Part shown: piece after piece, positions 35,164-44,734 of the stretch
Layout: every line of letters begins with the position of its first letter
How positions within the stretch are numbered: position 1 is the first letter of the stretch
DNA from: Mucilaginibacter sp.
GTDB lineage: Bacteria > Bacteroidota > Bacteroidia > Sphingobacteriales > Sphingobacteriaceae
Direction of reading: 5' to 3'
Length of the DNA stretch: 64,000 bases
Assembly (NCBI RefSeq): GCF_028288225.1
Contig: NZ_JAQBOC010000088.1
Coordinates: 62,001-126,000, forward strand
Made by a program: the position numbers and the translations under genes
The notes under the pieces: generated by a model
Databases searched by the model: none
Told to the model about the DNA's origin: nothing
Seen by the model: only the letters and a program-made list of their open reading frames with translations

Positions 35164-38100
35164 TTAGCGTTTGGCTTTTGTAACAAAATGTTTACTTACC
35201 TGGTTAAATTGTTCCCTGTACTTTTTTATATATTCAGAAGGGTTTATACCAAATAACTTACTAAACTGTTCCCTGAAATATTTGGCATTATTTATACCAA
35301 CTTTATAAGCTGCTTCGGCCACTGTACAATCAGTATTTAGCATAATTTCAGCCGCTTTACGGAGCCGGATGTACCTTATAAACTCATTTGCAGATCCGCC
35401 GGAGATAGCTTTGATCTTTTTATAAAGATTGGAATGGCTCATGCCTATTTCGTCCGACAGATTTTTAATACTGAACTGCTCATCATCCAAATGGCTTTCA
35501 ACTATAACAATACACTTTTCTAAAAACTCTTTGTATTCTCCCGAGATCTTAAAGTTGTTGGACTTTAACGTAATTGCATTATAAAAATACCTATGAAGGT
35601 TTTCATGGCTTTTTATTAATCCATTAACCCTGGCTATAAGCACTTCCTTTTCAAAAGGTTTTGTCATATAATCATCGGCGCCGCATTCTAACCCTCTTAG
35701 CTTAATTTCGGGCAGGGTATTAGCTGTTAATAAAATGAATGGTATATGGCTTAATGATGCATCCTCCTTTATACGGCTGCACAGGTCTATACCGCTTAAA
35801 CCATTCATCATCACATCGCTTATAACTAAATTGGGTGTAAGCTTACAAATCATATCATAACCGTCACGGATATTATCAGCCTCAAAAACCTCGTATTCAT
35901 CCCTAAATATTTGTAACAGGTATTGTCTTGTCTGGTAGTTATCTTCAATTACAAGCAAGACTTTTTTTGAGCTAACTAATGCGTTGTAAGCGTCTGCAGG
36001 TGTTTGATTTAAGCTTGTGGTTTCTATTGCCGGCACCTCATTGTCCATAAGCTCGTCTAAAAAAACCGATGCTCCTGTCGTATCTTCAAAAATTAAGCTA
36101 TTGCCCAAGTGTTTTTTACCTTTTAAAAGCGCAATACTAAAAGTACTCCCTTTAGTTTCCTGGCTTTCATAACTAATGCTGCCTTTGTGATTATCAATAA
36201 ACGTTTTAACTAAATAAAGCCCGATTCCAAACCCGCCCCCCTGCGACTGACTTATATTTTGGACCTGGAAAAATCTGTCAAAAAGCTTTTCGCCTATTTC
36301 TTTACTTATGCCATAACCTGAATCTTTAATTTGAATGGTTACGTTCTCTGAATTTTCGTTAATGCTGCAGCTTACATTACCATTATCAGGGGTGAATTTT
36401 AAAGCATTTGAAATTAGATTAAAAAACACAATTTCCATTTTTTCACGATCGGCATAAACCTCTATTTCTTCACTCACGCTACTAAAATAAAAGTGAATAT
36501 TTTTAACTTTTGCCTGGTAACTAAAGTAAAAGAACACCTCTTTGCACAGATCTACAATATTAAGCCTAACTATTTTCAGTTTATCTTCGCCACTATCAGC
36601 TTTTCTGAACAACAGTAACTGATCTGTTAAGCTTAACAAGCGTTTTGCATTGCGATATACCACCTGCAGGCTGTTCAGATCTTCATCAGTTTGACCTTTG
36701 CCGGATAAAAGTTCTTTTACCGGGTTTATAATTAAAGTAAGCGGCGTACGGTATTCATGCGAGATATTTGTAAAAAATGAAAGCTTTTTTTCGTTCAGCT
36801 TTTTTTCTTGTTCGGCAGTAACCCTGGCAAGCTTAATATCATATCTTAGTTTTGACTGATTGCTTTTATAATTTACGTAGTAATAAACCAACGCTATGAT
36901 AAATAAACCAAAAAATAAATAGGCATACCATGTTTTATACCATGGCGGTAAAATACGGATATTTATAGAGGCATAATCAGCAAACCAAACACCATCCTGG
37001 TTTGATGCTTTAACCTTAAATACATAATCGCCAGGCTCCAGGTAACGATATGTGGCTGATTTTTGCGTTTGCACATAATTCCATGACTTATCAAGGCCTT
37101 TAAGCTGGTAGGCAAATTCACTTTTTTCGGAATAAGCATAGTTTAATGCCACATACTGAACAGAAAACACTGATTGCGCCGGTTTTAAAACTATTTGGTC
37201 TGATCTGTTAATAGCCTTGCTTAAAATATGATCTTTCTCTCCTACTTCTATATCTTTATTAAATAACTGCAAACCTGTAATAATAACCTTAGGCTTAAAC
37301 CCGCTTCTTTTTACATCATCCGGAAAAAAAATATTGTAACCTTCAGTGCCACCAAAGCACATAAAGTTGTATCGTTGGCTGTACATAGATGAGCCAGGGC
37401 TAAAATGACCGCCTTGCAATCCATTTGAAAGATCATAATTTAAAACACTTCGTGACCACTTTTCAATTTTTGACAAGCCTTTATTAGTGCTTACCCATAT
37501 ATTTCCTTTTGTATCCTGCTCTATAGCATTTATAGTACTGTTTGCCAAAGCGTCATTTTCAGTATATTTCGTAATTTTATTATTATCTGTATCATAACTG
37601 ATCAGGCCGTTACTTTCGGTACCAATAAGCAATTTATTTCCATAACATTTAAGCGAATAAATTACCCTGCTTGGCAAAAATTTATCTATTTCGGCACTAT
37701 TAAAACAACTGATGAATTTATGCCGGTCTTTGTTATAACACAAAAGCCCCGAACCACAAGTACCTATATATACATTCCCCTTTTTATCCCCGCAAATTGC
37801 CCGGATATTATTAGTGGCAAGGGTGTGGTTATTTGATGAATAGTTTATAAAAGTGCTTTTCCCTTTTGGCAACATACTTATACCGCCCCCGTTGGTACCG
37901 ATCCATAAATTATTTTCAGGGTCTTCATAAATTGTTCTTACATCGTTGCCACATAAACTTCCTGCATCTTTGGCATTATGCATGTAATTACTAAAGCGGT
38001 TATTTTTTTTATCATACTTAAATAAACCATGTGCGTATGATCCGAACCAGAGATCGTTATTTTGTCCTTTGTATGCAGTGAGGATGGCTACATTTTTTAA

Positions 38101-39324
38101 AGGCGCGTTTATCCCATCTGCATAATAATGCTGAACAACCTCGCCATTCAGCTTCTTTTTATAAATGCCATCTCCATCGCTTCCCAGCCATAAATAGCCT
38201 TCATCATCCAGGCACATTCCATAATATCTTAAATACCCCGAGCTATGAGGCCCAGGCAGCTTATTGTTGAATTTTTTAAATTTATCGGGTACATTACCCA
38301 ACAAATATATACCATCGCCATAAGTACCCGCCCACACATTTTTATCCTTATCTAAATAAAGCCTGTTTACACTGCGTTCTGTTATATTAAAATTATCATC
38401 ATTTTTTACAGCATCAATACTTACACTCTTAAAATTTGATACCGTAGACTTTTCCAGGTCCAACTTATACAAGCCGCCATCCTGCAAACCAATAAGTAAA
38501 TTATTATTGTCTTCTAAAAGGGAAGAAAAATTATTGCTCCGTAATTGAAATTGAGATCCGTTAAAAGCATAAATTTTATTTTTCGTTCTTTCATAAACTG
38601 CAAGGCCCCTGGTTGTTGCTATCCATATGTTTGAATAATGATCTTCAATAATTAAATTTACCCTTGCCCCCGGAACAAGATTTAAAGGCATTCCACCACT
38701 TACCTCATTTTGTACAATGCCATTTTGCACCTTATAAACTGAAACTAACCCTTCCGATCCCACCCATAGCAAGCCTTTGGAGTCCTGATGAATAGTTGTT
38801 AATTGGTTTGATGATGGTACCGGCTGATTTTTGGGTTTGTAGTTTTTAAACTGCCGGGTTAATTTATTATAAGAGAAGATGCCGGCAGTGTAAGTGGAAA
38901 ACCATACTATATTTTTTTCGCCCGATGACATGCCACTTACATTGTTTATTAACAAGTTAGCACCGGGCTGAAACTTTAAAAACTTTTCGGTATTGGGATC
39001 AAATTGATAAATACCCAGACGTGTTGATATCCATATACCCCCCTGGGCATCTTTAAATATCAGTTCGATGTAATTACTGGGAAGGCCATAAGGGTTAGCA
39101 GCGTTATGCTTAAAAACTTTAAAATTTATTCCGTCAAATCTGTTCAGGCCATCCTCTGTTGCAAACCACATAAACCCATTATCATCCTGAATTATATCGG
39201 TAAGAAATCCATAGGAGAGTCCGTTTTTAAACGAATATTTTAAAACCTTCCTGTTATAAGGTTGCTGGGAGAACGCACAAAACCAGCACATTACACATAG
39301 TATAATTAAAAACACTCTTCTCAT
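35164..39324 (-). CDS. Hybrid two-component system sensor/regulator (HTCS)
   Basis: A 1386-residue one-protein two-component system. In order: signal peptide (1-20), two-component-regulator propeller repeats (about 30-690, with DNGFMWFATEDGLNRFDG and NLWIGTNGGGI), a Y_Y_Y domain (about 715-790), one membrane helix (about 800-820), a HisKA with H-box NISHEYRTPLT (His near 855), a HATPase with N, G1 and G2 boxes, a receiver (VLLVIEDN; phospho-Asp in VISDVMM near 1169) and a C-terminal AraC helix-turn-helix pair (SHSNLYKKIKAISG; KYFREQFSKLFGINPSEY). HTCS proteins bind a glycan fragment in the periplasm and activate the adjacent utilisation locus, so the likely target is the SusC operon downstream. 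Confidence 0.95.
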   Translation of the reverse strand: MRRVFLIILCVMCWFCAFSQQPYNRKVLKYSFKNGLSYGFLTDIIQDDNGFMWFATEDGLNRFDGINFKVFKHNAANPYGLPSNYIELIFKDAQGGIWISTRLGIYQFDPNTEKFLKFQPGANLLINNVSGMSSGEKNIVWFSTYTAGIFSYNKLTRQFKNYKPKNQPVPSSNQLTTIHQDSKGLLWVGSEGLVSVYKVQNGIVQNEVSGGMPLNLVPGARVNLIIEDHYSNIWIATTRGLAVYERTKNKIYAFNGSQFQLRSNNFSSLLEDNNNLLIGLQDGGLYKLDLEKSTVSNFKSVSIDAVKNDDNFNITERSVNRLYLDKDKNVWAGTYGDGIYLLGNVPDKFKKFNNKLPGPHSSGYLRYYGMCLDDEGYLWLGSDGDGIYKKKLNGEVVQHYYADGINAPLKNVAILTAYKGQNNDLWFGSYAHGLFKYDKKNNRFSNYMHNAKDAGSLCGNDVRTIYEDPENNLWIGTNGGGISMLPKGKSTFINYSSNNHTLATNNIRAICGDKKGNVYIGTCGSGLLCYNKDRHKFISCFNSAEIDKFLPSRVIYSLKCYGNKLLIGTESNGLISYDTDNNKITKYTENDALANSTINAIEQDTKGNIWVSTNKGLSKIEKWSRSVLNYDLSNGLQGGHFSPGSSMYSQRYNFMCFGGTEGYNIFFPDDVKRSGFKPKVIITGLQLFNKDIEVGEKDHILSKAINRSDQIVLKPAQSVFSVQYVALNYAYSEKSEFAYQLKGLDKSWNYVQTQKSATYRYLEPGDYVFKVKASNQDGVWFADYASINIRILPPWYKTWYAYLFFGLFIIALVYYYVNYKSNQSKLRYDIKLARVTAEQEKKLNEKKLSFFTNISHEYRTPLTLIINPVKELLSGKGQTDEDLNSLQVVYRNAKRLLSLTDQLLLFRKADSGEDKLKIVRLNIVDLCKEVFFYFSYQAKVKNIHFYFSSVSEEIEVYADREKMEIVFFNLISNALKFTPDNGNVSCSINENSENVTIQIKDSGYGISKEIGEKLFDRFFQVQNISQSQGGGFGIGLYLVKTFIDNHKGSISYESQETKGSTFSIALLKGKKHLGNSLIFEDTTGASVFLDELMDNEVPAIETTSLNQTPADAYNALVSSKKVLLVIEDNYQTRQYLLQIFRDEYEVFEADNIRDGYDMICKLTPNLVISDVMMNGLSGIDLCSRIKEDASLSHIPFILLTANTLPEIKLRGLECGADDYMTKPFEKEVLIARVNGLIKSHENLHRYFYNAITLKSNNFKISGEYKEFLEKCIVIVESHLDDEQFSIKNLSDEIGMSHSNLYKKIKAISGGSANEFIRYIRLRKAAEIMLNTDCTVAEAAYKVGINNAKYFREQFSKLFGINPSEYIKKYREQFNQVSKHFVTKAKR

Positions 39325-39557
39325 AAATGGTATTGTAATTGGTTAAAACAGCAACATATTGACACTGCTATCTCAAAACTAATAATAATAATGTAATATA
39401 AATGTTGCACAGACAATTTATCAAATGAAAATTTAGTATTTAATTCATTTTATGCTTTTTTGGTTATATACATTTGTTAAAATCTAAAAGTATGCAGGCG
39501 TTAATATTAACAAGCAATTTTTTGACTATATCTTGCTTTATAAATACCTTGCATACA

Positions 39558-40886
39558 ATGGCTAATTCTCTATCCTATATCCTAACCCTTTTAGTAGCAG
39601 GTATTGCGCTTATCGTATTATTAACTACCAGGTATAAGCTCCCGGCATTTTTCGCATTGTTCCTGGCGTGCCTGTTAGTTGGCCTGGGCATTGGCCTTCC
39701 GTTGGGCAGTGTTATATCTGTAATAAAGGACGGTTTTGGTAACATATTAAAATCATTAGGCTTAATAATTGTATTGGGAACCACCCTGGGCCTGTTGCTT
39801 GAATACACGGGAAGTACCACAGTGATGGCAGCTTTCCTATTAAAAAAACTTGGAAACAAGTATGCGCCTTTAGCTATGAGCATTACCGGTTTTATCGTGG
39901 GCCTGCCAATATTTTGCGATTCGGGATATATTGTACTGAGCGGCCTGAACCGCTCAATGGCAAAACGCACCGGCATTTCTATAATAACCATGTCGGTTTC
40001 GCTTGCTACGGGTTTATATGCTGTTCATTGTTTAGTTCCTCCTCATCCGGGAAGCTCAGCCGCAGCAGTAACCATCGGTGTTGACTTTGGGAAACTGATA
40101 TTAACCGGAATGGTGGTTGCAATACCTGCAATGATTGTTGGCAATTTATGGGCCAAATATGCCGGAGGAAAAAACATCGACCCAATAACTGAAGATCCAA
40201 TTGCAGTAAACGAAACAGGTAAAGCACCCTCATTATTAAAAGCCTGCCTGCCTGTTTTTGTGCCAATAATTTTAATTGGCACGCGATCTTTTTTAACAAC
40301 AGGTACAACTCCTTATCCGGGATGGATAATGTTCTTACTTTCATTAGGCGATCCTGTTATCGCATTGCTGATCGGGGTATTACTGGCGTTTAATTGCAAA
40401 CAGGGGTGGCAAAAAACTGAATTAAGTAAAATTTTGCAGGAAGCTACAGAAAAAGCTGGTGGCATATTGGTAATAATAGGCATGGGAGGTGCATTTGGCG
40501 CTATTTTAACAGCCACCAAAATAGGTGAGCATTTTAGCCAGTCGTTGACATTAGGCAGCATGGGGATCTTCTTCCCATTTTTATTAACATCTGTTTTAAA
40601 AACGGCGCAAGGTTCATCAACTGTTGCCATTATTACTGCGGCTTCTATAGTGCTGCCGCTGTTACCGGTGTTAGGTTTAAACACTGAAACAGGCAAGTTG
40701 CTTTGTGTGCTTGCCATGGGTGGTGGCTCAATGATGATATCGCACGCTAACGATGCTTATTTTTGGGTGATAGCAAAATTTTCCGGCCTTGAAATGAAGA
40801 CAATGTTAAAGGTATATTCAACAGCAACCATATTAATGGGGTTAACAACGTTAACAATGGTTTATATTTTATCAAAAATATTATAG
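39558..40886 (+). CDS. GntP family gluconate/glycerate permease
   Basis: A 442-residue inner-membrane transporter with 12 or more predicted helices, all hydrophobic and of normal GntP length. Recognisable features are PIFCDSGYIVLSGLNR, CLVPPHPGSSAAAV and GGGSMMISHANDAYFWV. The family takes up gluconate, glycerate and similar sugar acids with H+. I start at the ATG at 39558, which gives the usual MANSLSYILTLL start; a TTG further upstream would add 28 residues. A possible -7 box TACATTTG is at 39469-39476. It is 1 bp from the glycerate kinase gene, which makes glycerate the probable substrate. Confidence 0.88.
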   Translation: MANSLSYILTLLVAGIALIVLLTTRYKLPAFFALFLACLLVGLGIGLPLGSVISVIKDGFGNILKSLGLIIVLGTTLGLLLEYTGSTTVMAAFLLKKLGNKYAPLAMSITGFIVGLPIFCDSGYIVLSGLNRSMAKRTGISIITMSVSLATGLYAVHCLVPPHPGSSAAAVTIGVDFGKLILTGMVVAIPAMIVGNLWAKYAGGKNIDPITEDPIAVNETGKAPSLLKACLPVFVPIILIGTRSFLTTGTTPYPGWIMFLLSLGDPVIALLIGVLLAFNCKQGWQKTELSKILQEATEKAGGILVIIGMGGAFGAILTATKIGEHFSQSLTLGSMGIFFPFLLTSVLKTAQGSSTVAIITAASIVLPLLPVLGLNTETGKLLCVLAMGGGSMMISHANDAYFWVIAKFSGLEMKTMLKVYSTATILMGLTTLTMVYILSKIL

Positions 40887-40887
40887 T

Positions 40888-42027
40888 ATGCATATACTTA
40901 TTGCGCCAAACGCTTTTAAAAATAGTCTTGATGCTGCGCAGGTTGCCTTAGCAATTCAGCAGGGTATAGCACTAAGCAAACTTGAGTGTACTACAGAATG
41001 TTTCCCCATTGCAGATGGTGGCGATGGCACGGGCAGCCTGATCATTAAAAGTTGTAATGGCGCTATAATCCGGAAAGAAGTAAGTGACCCGCTGGGGCGA
41101 AAGACCGCATCTTTATTTGGGTTGATTGATAATGGCAAAACGGCCGTAATTGAGATGGCCGATTCATCAGGCTTGCGGCTGCTAAAAAAGGATGAGTTAA
41201 ACCCGCTAATGGCATCTTCATATGGAACAGGAGAACTGATCAAATTTGCATTAGATAAAGGTGTAAACAAGATAATTATTGCTATGGGCGGCTCAGCTAC
41301 CGTGGATGGCGGCTGTGGCATATTAAGCGCATTGGGGGTTGCATTTTTAGATAAATCAGGCAACCGTTTACAAGCCATACCTGCAGATTTGATCTATATG
41401 GTTAAGATTGATACCGCTGCACTTGATAAACGAATTTTTGACTGCGAAGTAGTAATACTTTGTGATGTTGATAATAAGCTTTTAGGACCGGAAGGAGCCG
41501 CAAGTGTGTTTGGCCCCCAAAAAGGTGCACAGCCTGGTGATGTAACGTTTTTGGAAGGTTTTTTAGAAAACTTTGCAAAAGTATCGGCTGCACAAAGCGG
41601 GAAAAACATGGCGGAGATCAAGCATGGCGGGGCTGCCGGCGGCGCTACGGCTGGTTTACATACCTGGTTAAACGCAAAGCTGGTAAATGGTATCGCCTAT
41701 TTTTTATCGCTTACTAATTTTGAAGACGCTTTAAACCGAAGTGACCTGGTAATTACCGGCGAGGGAAGCATTGATAGCCAAACCTTACAGGGAAAAGGCC
41801 CTTACGGCGTTGCATTGAAAGCAAAAAACAAAGGAATACCTGTTATAGGAATAGCAGGGAAAGTTCCGGCAGAGCCTGACGAAGAGCTGCTAAAATATTT
41901 TAATACTTTAGTATCTATCAACAATGAACCAATGGATATTGCAATGGCTATGGCCAATACGAGAGAGAATTTGATAAGTACGGCAACCGCTATTGGTAAT
42001 ATGATAGCATTATCAAAAAAACACTAA
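40888..42027 (+). CDS. glxK: Glycerate kinase, type 1
   Basis: A 379-residue cytosolic kinase of the GarK/GlxK family, normal length. Family motifs are PIADGGDGTGSL (about 33), GGSATVDGGCGILSALG (about 133), HGGAAGGATAGL (about 245) and ITGEGSIDSQTLQGKGP (about 288). It phosphorylates D-glycerate, giving 2-phosphoglycerate (3-phosphoglycerate in some members) for lower glycolysis. The ATG follows the permease stop after one base, so the two form a glycerate uptake and activation operon. It could equally be fed by breakdown of glucarate, galactarate or glyoxylate, but no such genes are in view. The exact symbol within the family is a best guess. Confidence 0.88.
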   Translation: MHILIAPNAFKNSLDAAQVALAIQQGIALSKLECTTECFPIADGGDGTGSLIIKSCNGAIIRKEVSDPLGRKTASLFGLIDNGKTAVIEMADSSGLRLLKKDELNPLMASSYGTGELIKFALDKGVNKIIIAMGGSATVDGGCGILSALGVAFLDKSGNRLQAIPADLIYMVKIDTAALDKRIFDCEVVILCDVDNKLLGPEGAASVFGPQKGAQPGDVTFLEGFLENFAKVSAAQSGKNMAEIKHGGAAGGATAGLHTWLNAKLVNGIAYFLSLTNFEDALNRSDLVITGEGSIDSQTLQGKGPYGVALKAKNKGIPVIGIAGKVPAEPDEELLKYFNTLVSINNEPMDIAMAMANTRENLISTATAIGNMIALSKKH

Positions 42028-42219
42028 TTGTACTTGCTAATTTATACACTATAAAATCAGATCAAACATCTTTAATAAAACTTAACTTAAAGTTTACCGC
42101 CTGGTATTTGCAATTATTTAGGAAGCCTATTTATCCAATACTGCCCTGCCAAAAACAATAAAACGGTGTACGTAAACTTCTTCATGTTATGTGATAAATT
42201 TACTTTAATATGCTGCATG

Positions 42220-43743
42220 TTATTTCAGTTTTAAATTGTTAATTCCGTACGGGCCGGTATAAACAGTTTTGTTTCTTAAGGGTGAATTTGCGGGTAACTG
42301 ATAGTTAGTAAAAGTTTTTAAATGCGAAGCCGAAGTAATTGTTGCCTTACCCGGGTTTTTAAAGTCCGGTTTTATATTTAAGCCGGTCACTTTTCCATCC
42401 TTTTGCTCTTTACCTGTTTTAAGAGCCCATGCGTTAAGGGCTGCTAAACCATCAATGTTAAATCCTTTTTCTATACTCCACCAGTTGTTATCGTGGTATA
42501 TTACATCTCCAATTTTGTCCTTGCCCCTGATAAGTGTATCCTTCCCTACGAATATATTGTTGTAAAAACGCAATCCCCTGCTTTTGCTCACTTCCGAAAA
42601 ACATATTGCTGCCACTTTTGAATTGTATATAATGTTGCCGTAAACATCGCAATCATAGAATTGCTTTTCGTCATCCGAGCTATTCCATACATAAAGCCCT
42701 GCTTGCGAATCGGAAACGGTGCCATCATTTTCGCTGATGTTGTACCTGAAAATATTGTGGTGCCAGGGGCTGGCTCCCCAGTATTGAAAAATGCAATACC
42801 CGCTGCCCTGGTTTTCGTACGAGACGCAATACTGTACTATTGAATTGGTAACGCCTCCATCAAAATCAAACCCACCCCCATCAGCGCCCCCCTTAGAGGT
42901 TTTGTTGCGATACGACAAGCAATGTTGAATAACTACGCTATCAGCTTCATAAGCCCAGATCCCTACGGGGCCGTTACCAATACGGGGCATATCCCAGCCG
43001 TTGTTTGTTGCTGTACAATGATCTATCAATACATTCCTGCAATCGCCAACTACTATCCCATTTCCGCTGTGATTAGTAAGATTTGTTGGGTCGCCGGGGT
43101 TATTTTCGGTCCGGCAATTTAATATTTTGATGTTTTTGCTTAGCCTGGTTTGGTAAGGTCCTTCAACCGTTATTCCAGCCGAACCATTGTCATGTGCAAT
43201 AACTTTGTTCACCACGATATTTTGTGAGGAATAAATAAGCAAGCCCGATTTTTGAAAACCTGAAATATCCAGGTCATCAGCCTCAATTTTATTACTGCTG
43301 ATAATAGCCAGCCCATCTTTTATATTACCAGATTTTCTACCTGAGCCTTCAAGTGTAAGATGCTGAAGTTTAATATTTTTACCTTTGTAAATCCTTATGG
43401 CTGTACTGTCTTTAGCGTTTATGATAGCATGACCAGTACCATAGGATGTAATTATAACAGGCTTTTTTTGAGAGCCCTTAATGCCTTGAGTAAGTTCCAG
43501 GGTCCCTTTAAATGTTTGGCCCGATTTAAAATAAACTGTATCGCCTGCTTTTAAATGAAGACTGTTTATCTTATCAATAGTTTGGAAAGGTTTGTTTTTT
43601 GTGCCCTTATTATTATCATTACCTGATTTGTTTATATAGTACGCTTGTGGATAGGTTGACTGCTGTGCAAAGCTTTTTTCCGCATTACATAACTGTGCAG
43701 CTAAAATGGCACAACAGTACACAACAAATTTTCGAAGAATCAT
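42220..43743 (-). CDS. Secreted right-handed parallel beta-helix protein, polysaccharide lyase/hydrolase-like
   Basis: A 507-residue exported protein (signal peptide about 1-27, SFAQ). The N-terminus has the start typical of secreted beta-helix enzymes (YYINKSGNDNNKGT, then PFQTIDKIN, LKAGDTVYFKSGQTFKG), followed by about ten rungs rich in Asn and hydrophobics, such as NIVVNKVIAHDNGSAGITV and VLIDHCTATNNGWD. This fold occurs in pectate lyases, GH28-like and GH120-like enzymes; no catalytic set is secure enough to choose. I use the ATG at 43743; a TTG seven codons upstream is also possible. Divergent from the arabinose regulator gene, it may act on arabinose-containing pectin or arabinan. Confidence 0.8.
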   Translation of the reverse strand: MILRKFVVYCCAILAAQLCNAEKSFAQQSTYPQAYYINKSGNDNNKGTKNKPFQTIDKINSLHLKAGDTVYFKSGQTFKGTLELTQGIKGSQKKPVIITSYGTGHAIINAKDSTAIRIYKGKNIKLQHLTLEGSGRKSGNIKDGLAIISSNKIEADDLDISGFQKSGLLIYSSQNIVVNKVIAHDNGSAGITVEGPYQTRLSKNIKILNCRTENNPGDPTNLTNHSGNGIVVGDCRNVLIDHCTATNNGWDMPRIGNGPVGIWAYEADSVVIQHCLSYRNKTSKGGADGGGFDFDGGVTNSIVQYCVSYENQGSGYCIFQYWGASPWHHNIFRYNISENDGTVSDSQAGLYVWNSSDDEKQFYDCDVYGNIIYNSKVAAICFSEVSKSRGLRFYNNIFVGKDTLIRGKDKIGDVIYHDNNWWSIEKGFNIDGLAALNAWALKTGKEQKDGKVTGLNIKPDFKNPGKATITSASHLKTFTNYQLPANSPLRNKTVYTGPYGINNLKLK

Positions 43744-43773
43744 TATAATTGGTTTTAGGAACAATAAGGTGTA

Positions 43774-43795
43774 TGATGATCAAAGCTAATCATCA
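43774..43795 (-). promoter_or_regulatory. Promoter -7 box inside an inverted repeat before the beta-helix gene
   Basis: TGATGAT and ATCATCA form a perfect 7-bp inverted repeat whose 8-bp spacer is CAAAGCTA, that is, TAGCTTTG on the minus strand, a match to the -7 consensus TAnnTTTG. The start codon lies about 30 bp downstream. A protein bound here would cover the promoter. No good -33 TTTG was found at the usual distance. Confidence 0.4.
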
Positions 43796-43926
43796 CAAAA
43801 TTATTTAAGGATATTAATGTACATAATTTTGTTTAAGCCGGGAATGGCAAAGTTTATAAACAGCATTTCTTTATATATTAACAATACAATACATTTGCCA
43901 GGGCTTCAAGCAAATCCATTTAACAA

Positions 43927-44634
43927 ATGCACAAATATTCCAAACAAACCCGCCATTTATTAGCAGTCGACTGTATTATTTTTGGATTTGATGGTGAGCT
44001 TTTGAAGATACTTTTGATACAACGTGGCTTTCAACCCGAAAAAGGCAACTGGAGCCTTATGGGAGGATTTGTAGAGCTAAACGAAAGTTTGGACCAAGCA
44101 TCAAACCGGATCCTGAAACAATTAACCGGCTTAGAGGGGGTTTATTTGGAGCAGCTGCATACCTATGGTGATACAAACCGCGATCCGATTGAGCGCACTG
44201 TATCAACAGCTTATTTTGCGTTAATTGATATTCACAAATATGAAACACAGCTGAGCAATGATTATCATGCAGAATGGTTTCCTTTAAACCAGGTGCCAAA
44301 GCTTATTTTTGACCACCGCGACATGGTTGAAGCCGCCAAAAGACGAATCCGTTACAAGGCTGCCTTGCACCCTATTTTATTTGAGCTTTTGCCTGATAAA
44401 TTTACTATCCCGCAGCTGCAAACCCTTTATGAAAGCGTTTTTAATACAACCATTGACAAAAGAAATTTCAGTAAAAGAGTTTTAGCAACCGGTTTGTTGA
44501 TAAAATTAGCTGAAAAAGATAAGACCGGCTCCAAACGCGGTGCATACTATTACCAGTTAAACAAGCAGAACTATTATGCTAAGTTCCAGGCATTTTTAAA
44601 CTTTATACCTAATCCGGATACTTTATCGCTTTAA
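43927..44634 (+). CDS. NUDIX-fold transcriptional regulator of arabinose use (AraR/NrtR type)
   Basis: A 235-residue protein: NUDIX domain (about 10-140) followed by a winged helix (about 145-225, TIPQLQTLYESVFNTTIDKRNFSKRVL). The NUDIX box keeps its Gly, first Glu and Arg, but the metal-binding REUxEE part reads RILKQLTG, so hydrolase activity is unlikely. This is the NrtR-like design of the AraR regulators known from Bacteroides, which sense arabinose with the dead NUDIX domain. It is followed at 100 bp by araB, with a clean inverted repeat in the gap. A -7-like TAATTTTG lies upstream at 43824-43831, next to the palindrome ATGTACAT (43817-43824). Confidence 0.88.
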   Translation: MHKYSKQTRHLLAVDCIIFGFDGELLKILLIQRGFQPEKGNWSLMGGFVELNESLDQASNRILKQLTGLEGVYLEQLHTYGDTNRDPIERTVSTAYFALIDIHKYETQLSNDYHAEWFPLNQVPKLIFDHRDMVEAAKRRIRYKAALHPILFELLPDKFTIPQLQTLYESVFNTTIDKRNFSKRVLATGLLIKLAEKDKTGSKRGAYYYQLNKQNYYAKFQAFLNFIPNPDTLSL

Positions 44635-44701
44635 ATTTTCAAGTTCATTTACCGGAAAAATCCATAATGTTTTATCCAAAATTTCATTTTATCAAAAAAT
44701 A

Positions 44702-44718
44702 AGTGTTATTTAAACACT
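44702..44718. promoter_or_regulatory. Inverted repeat before araB, candidate AraR operator
   Basis: AGTGTT and AACACT are perfect 6-bp arms separated by ATTTA, 16 bp before the araB start codon. The position is right for an operator of the NUDIX-type regulator encoded just upstream. I found no second equally good copy in the neighbouring gaps. Confidence 0.45.
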
Positions 44719-44734
44719 AAATTATAACTCAATT

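Noticed and set aside
42114..42185. 23-codon signal-peptide-like open frame
   Set aside because: Too short to support as a gene or pseudogene; kept only as a low-interest observation.
43817..43824. ATGTACAT as another copy of the mannan GntR operator
   Set aside because: It lacks the 12-bp length and the GTnTAnAC core of the region 1 sites, so it more likely belongs to a local regulator or is chance.
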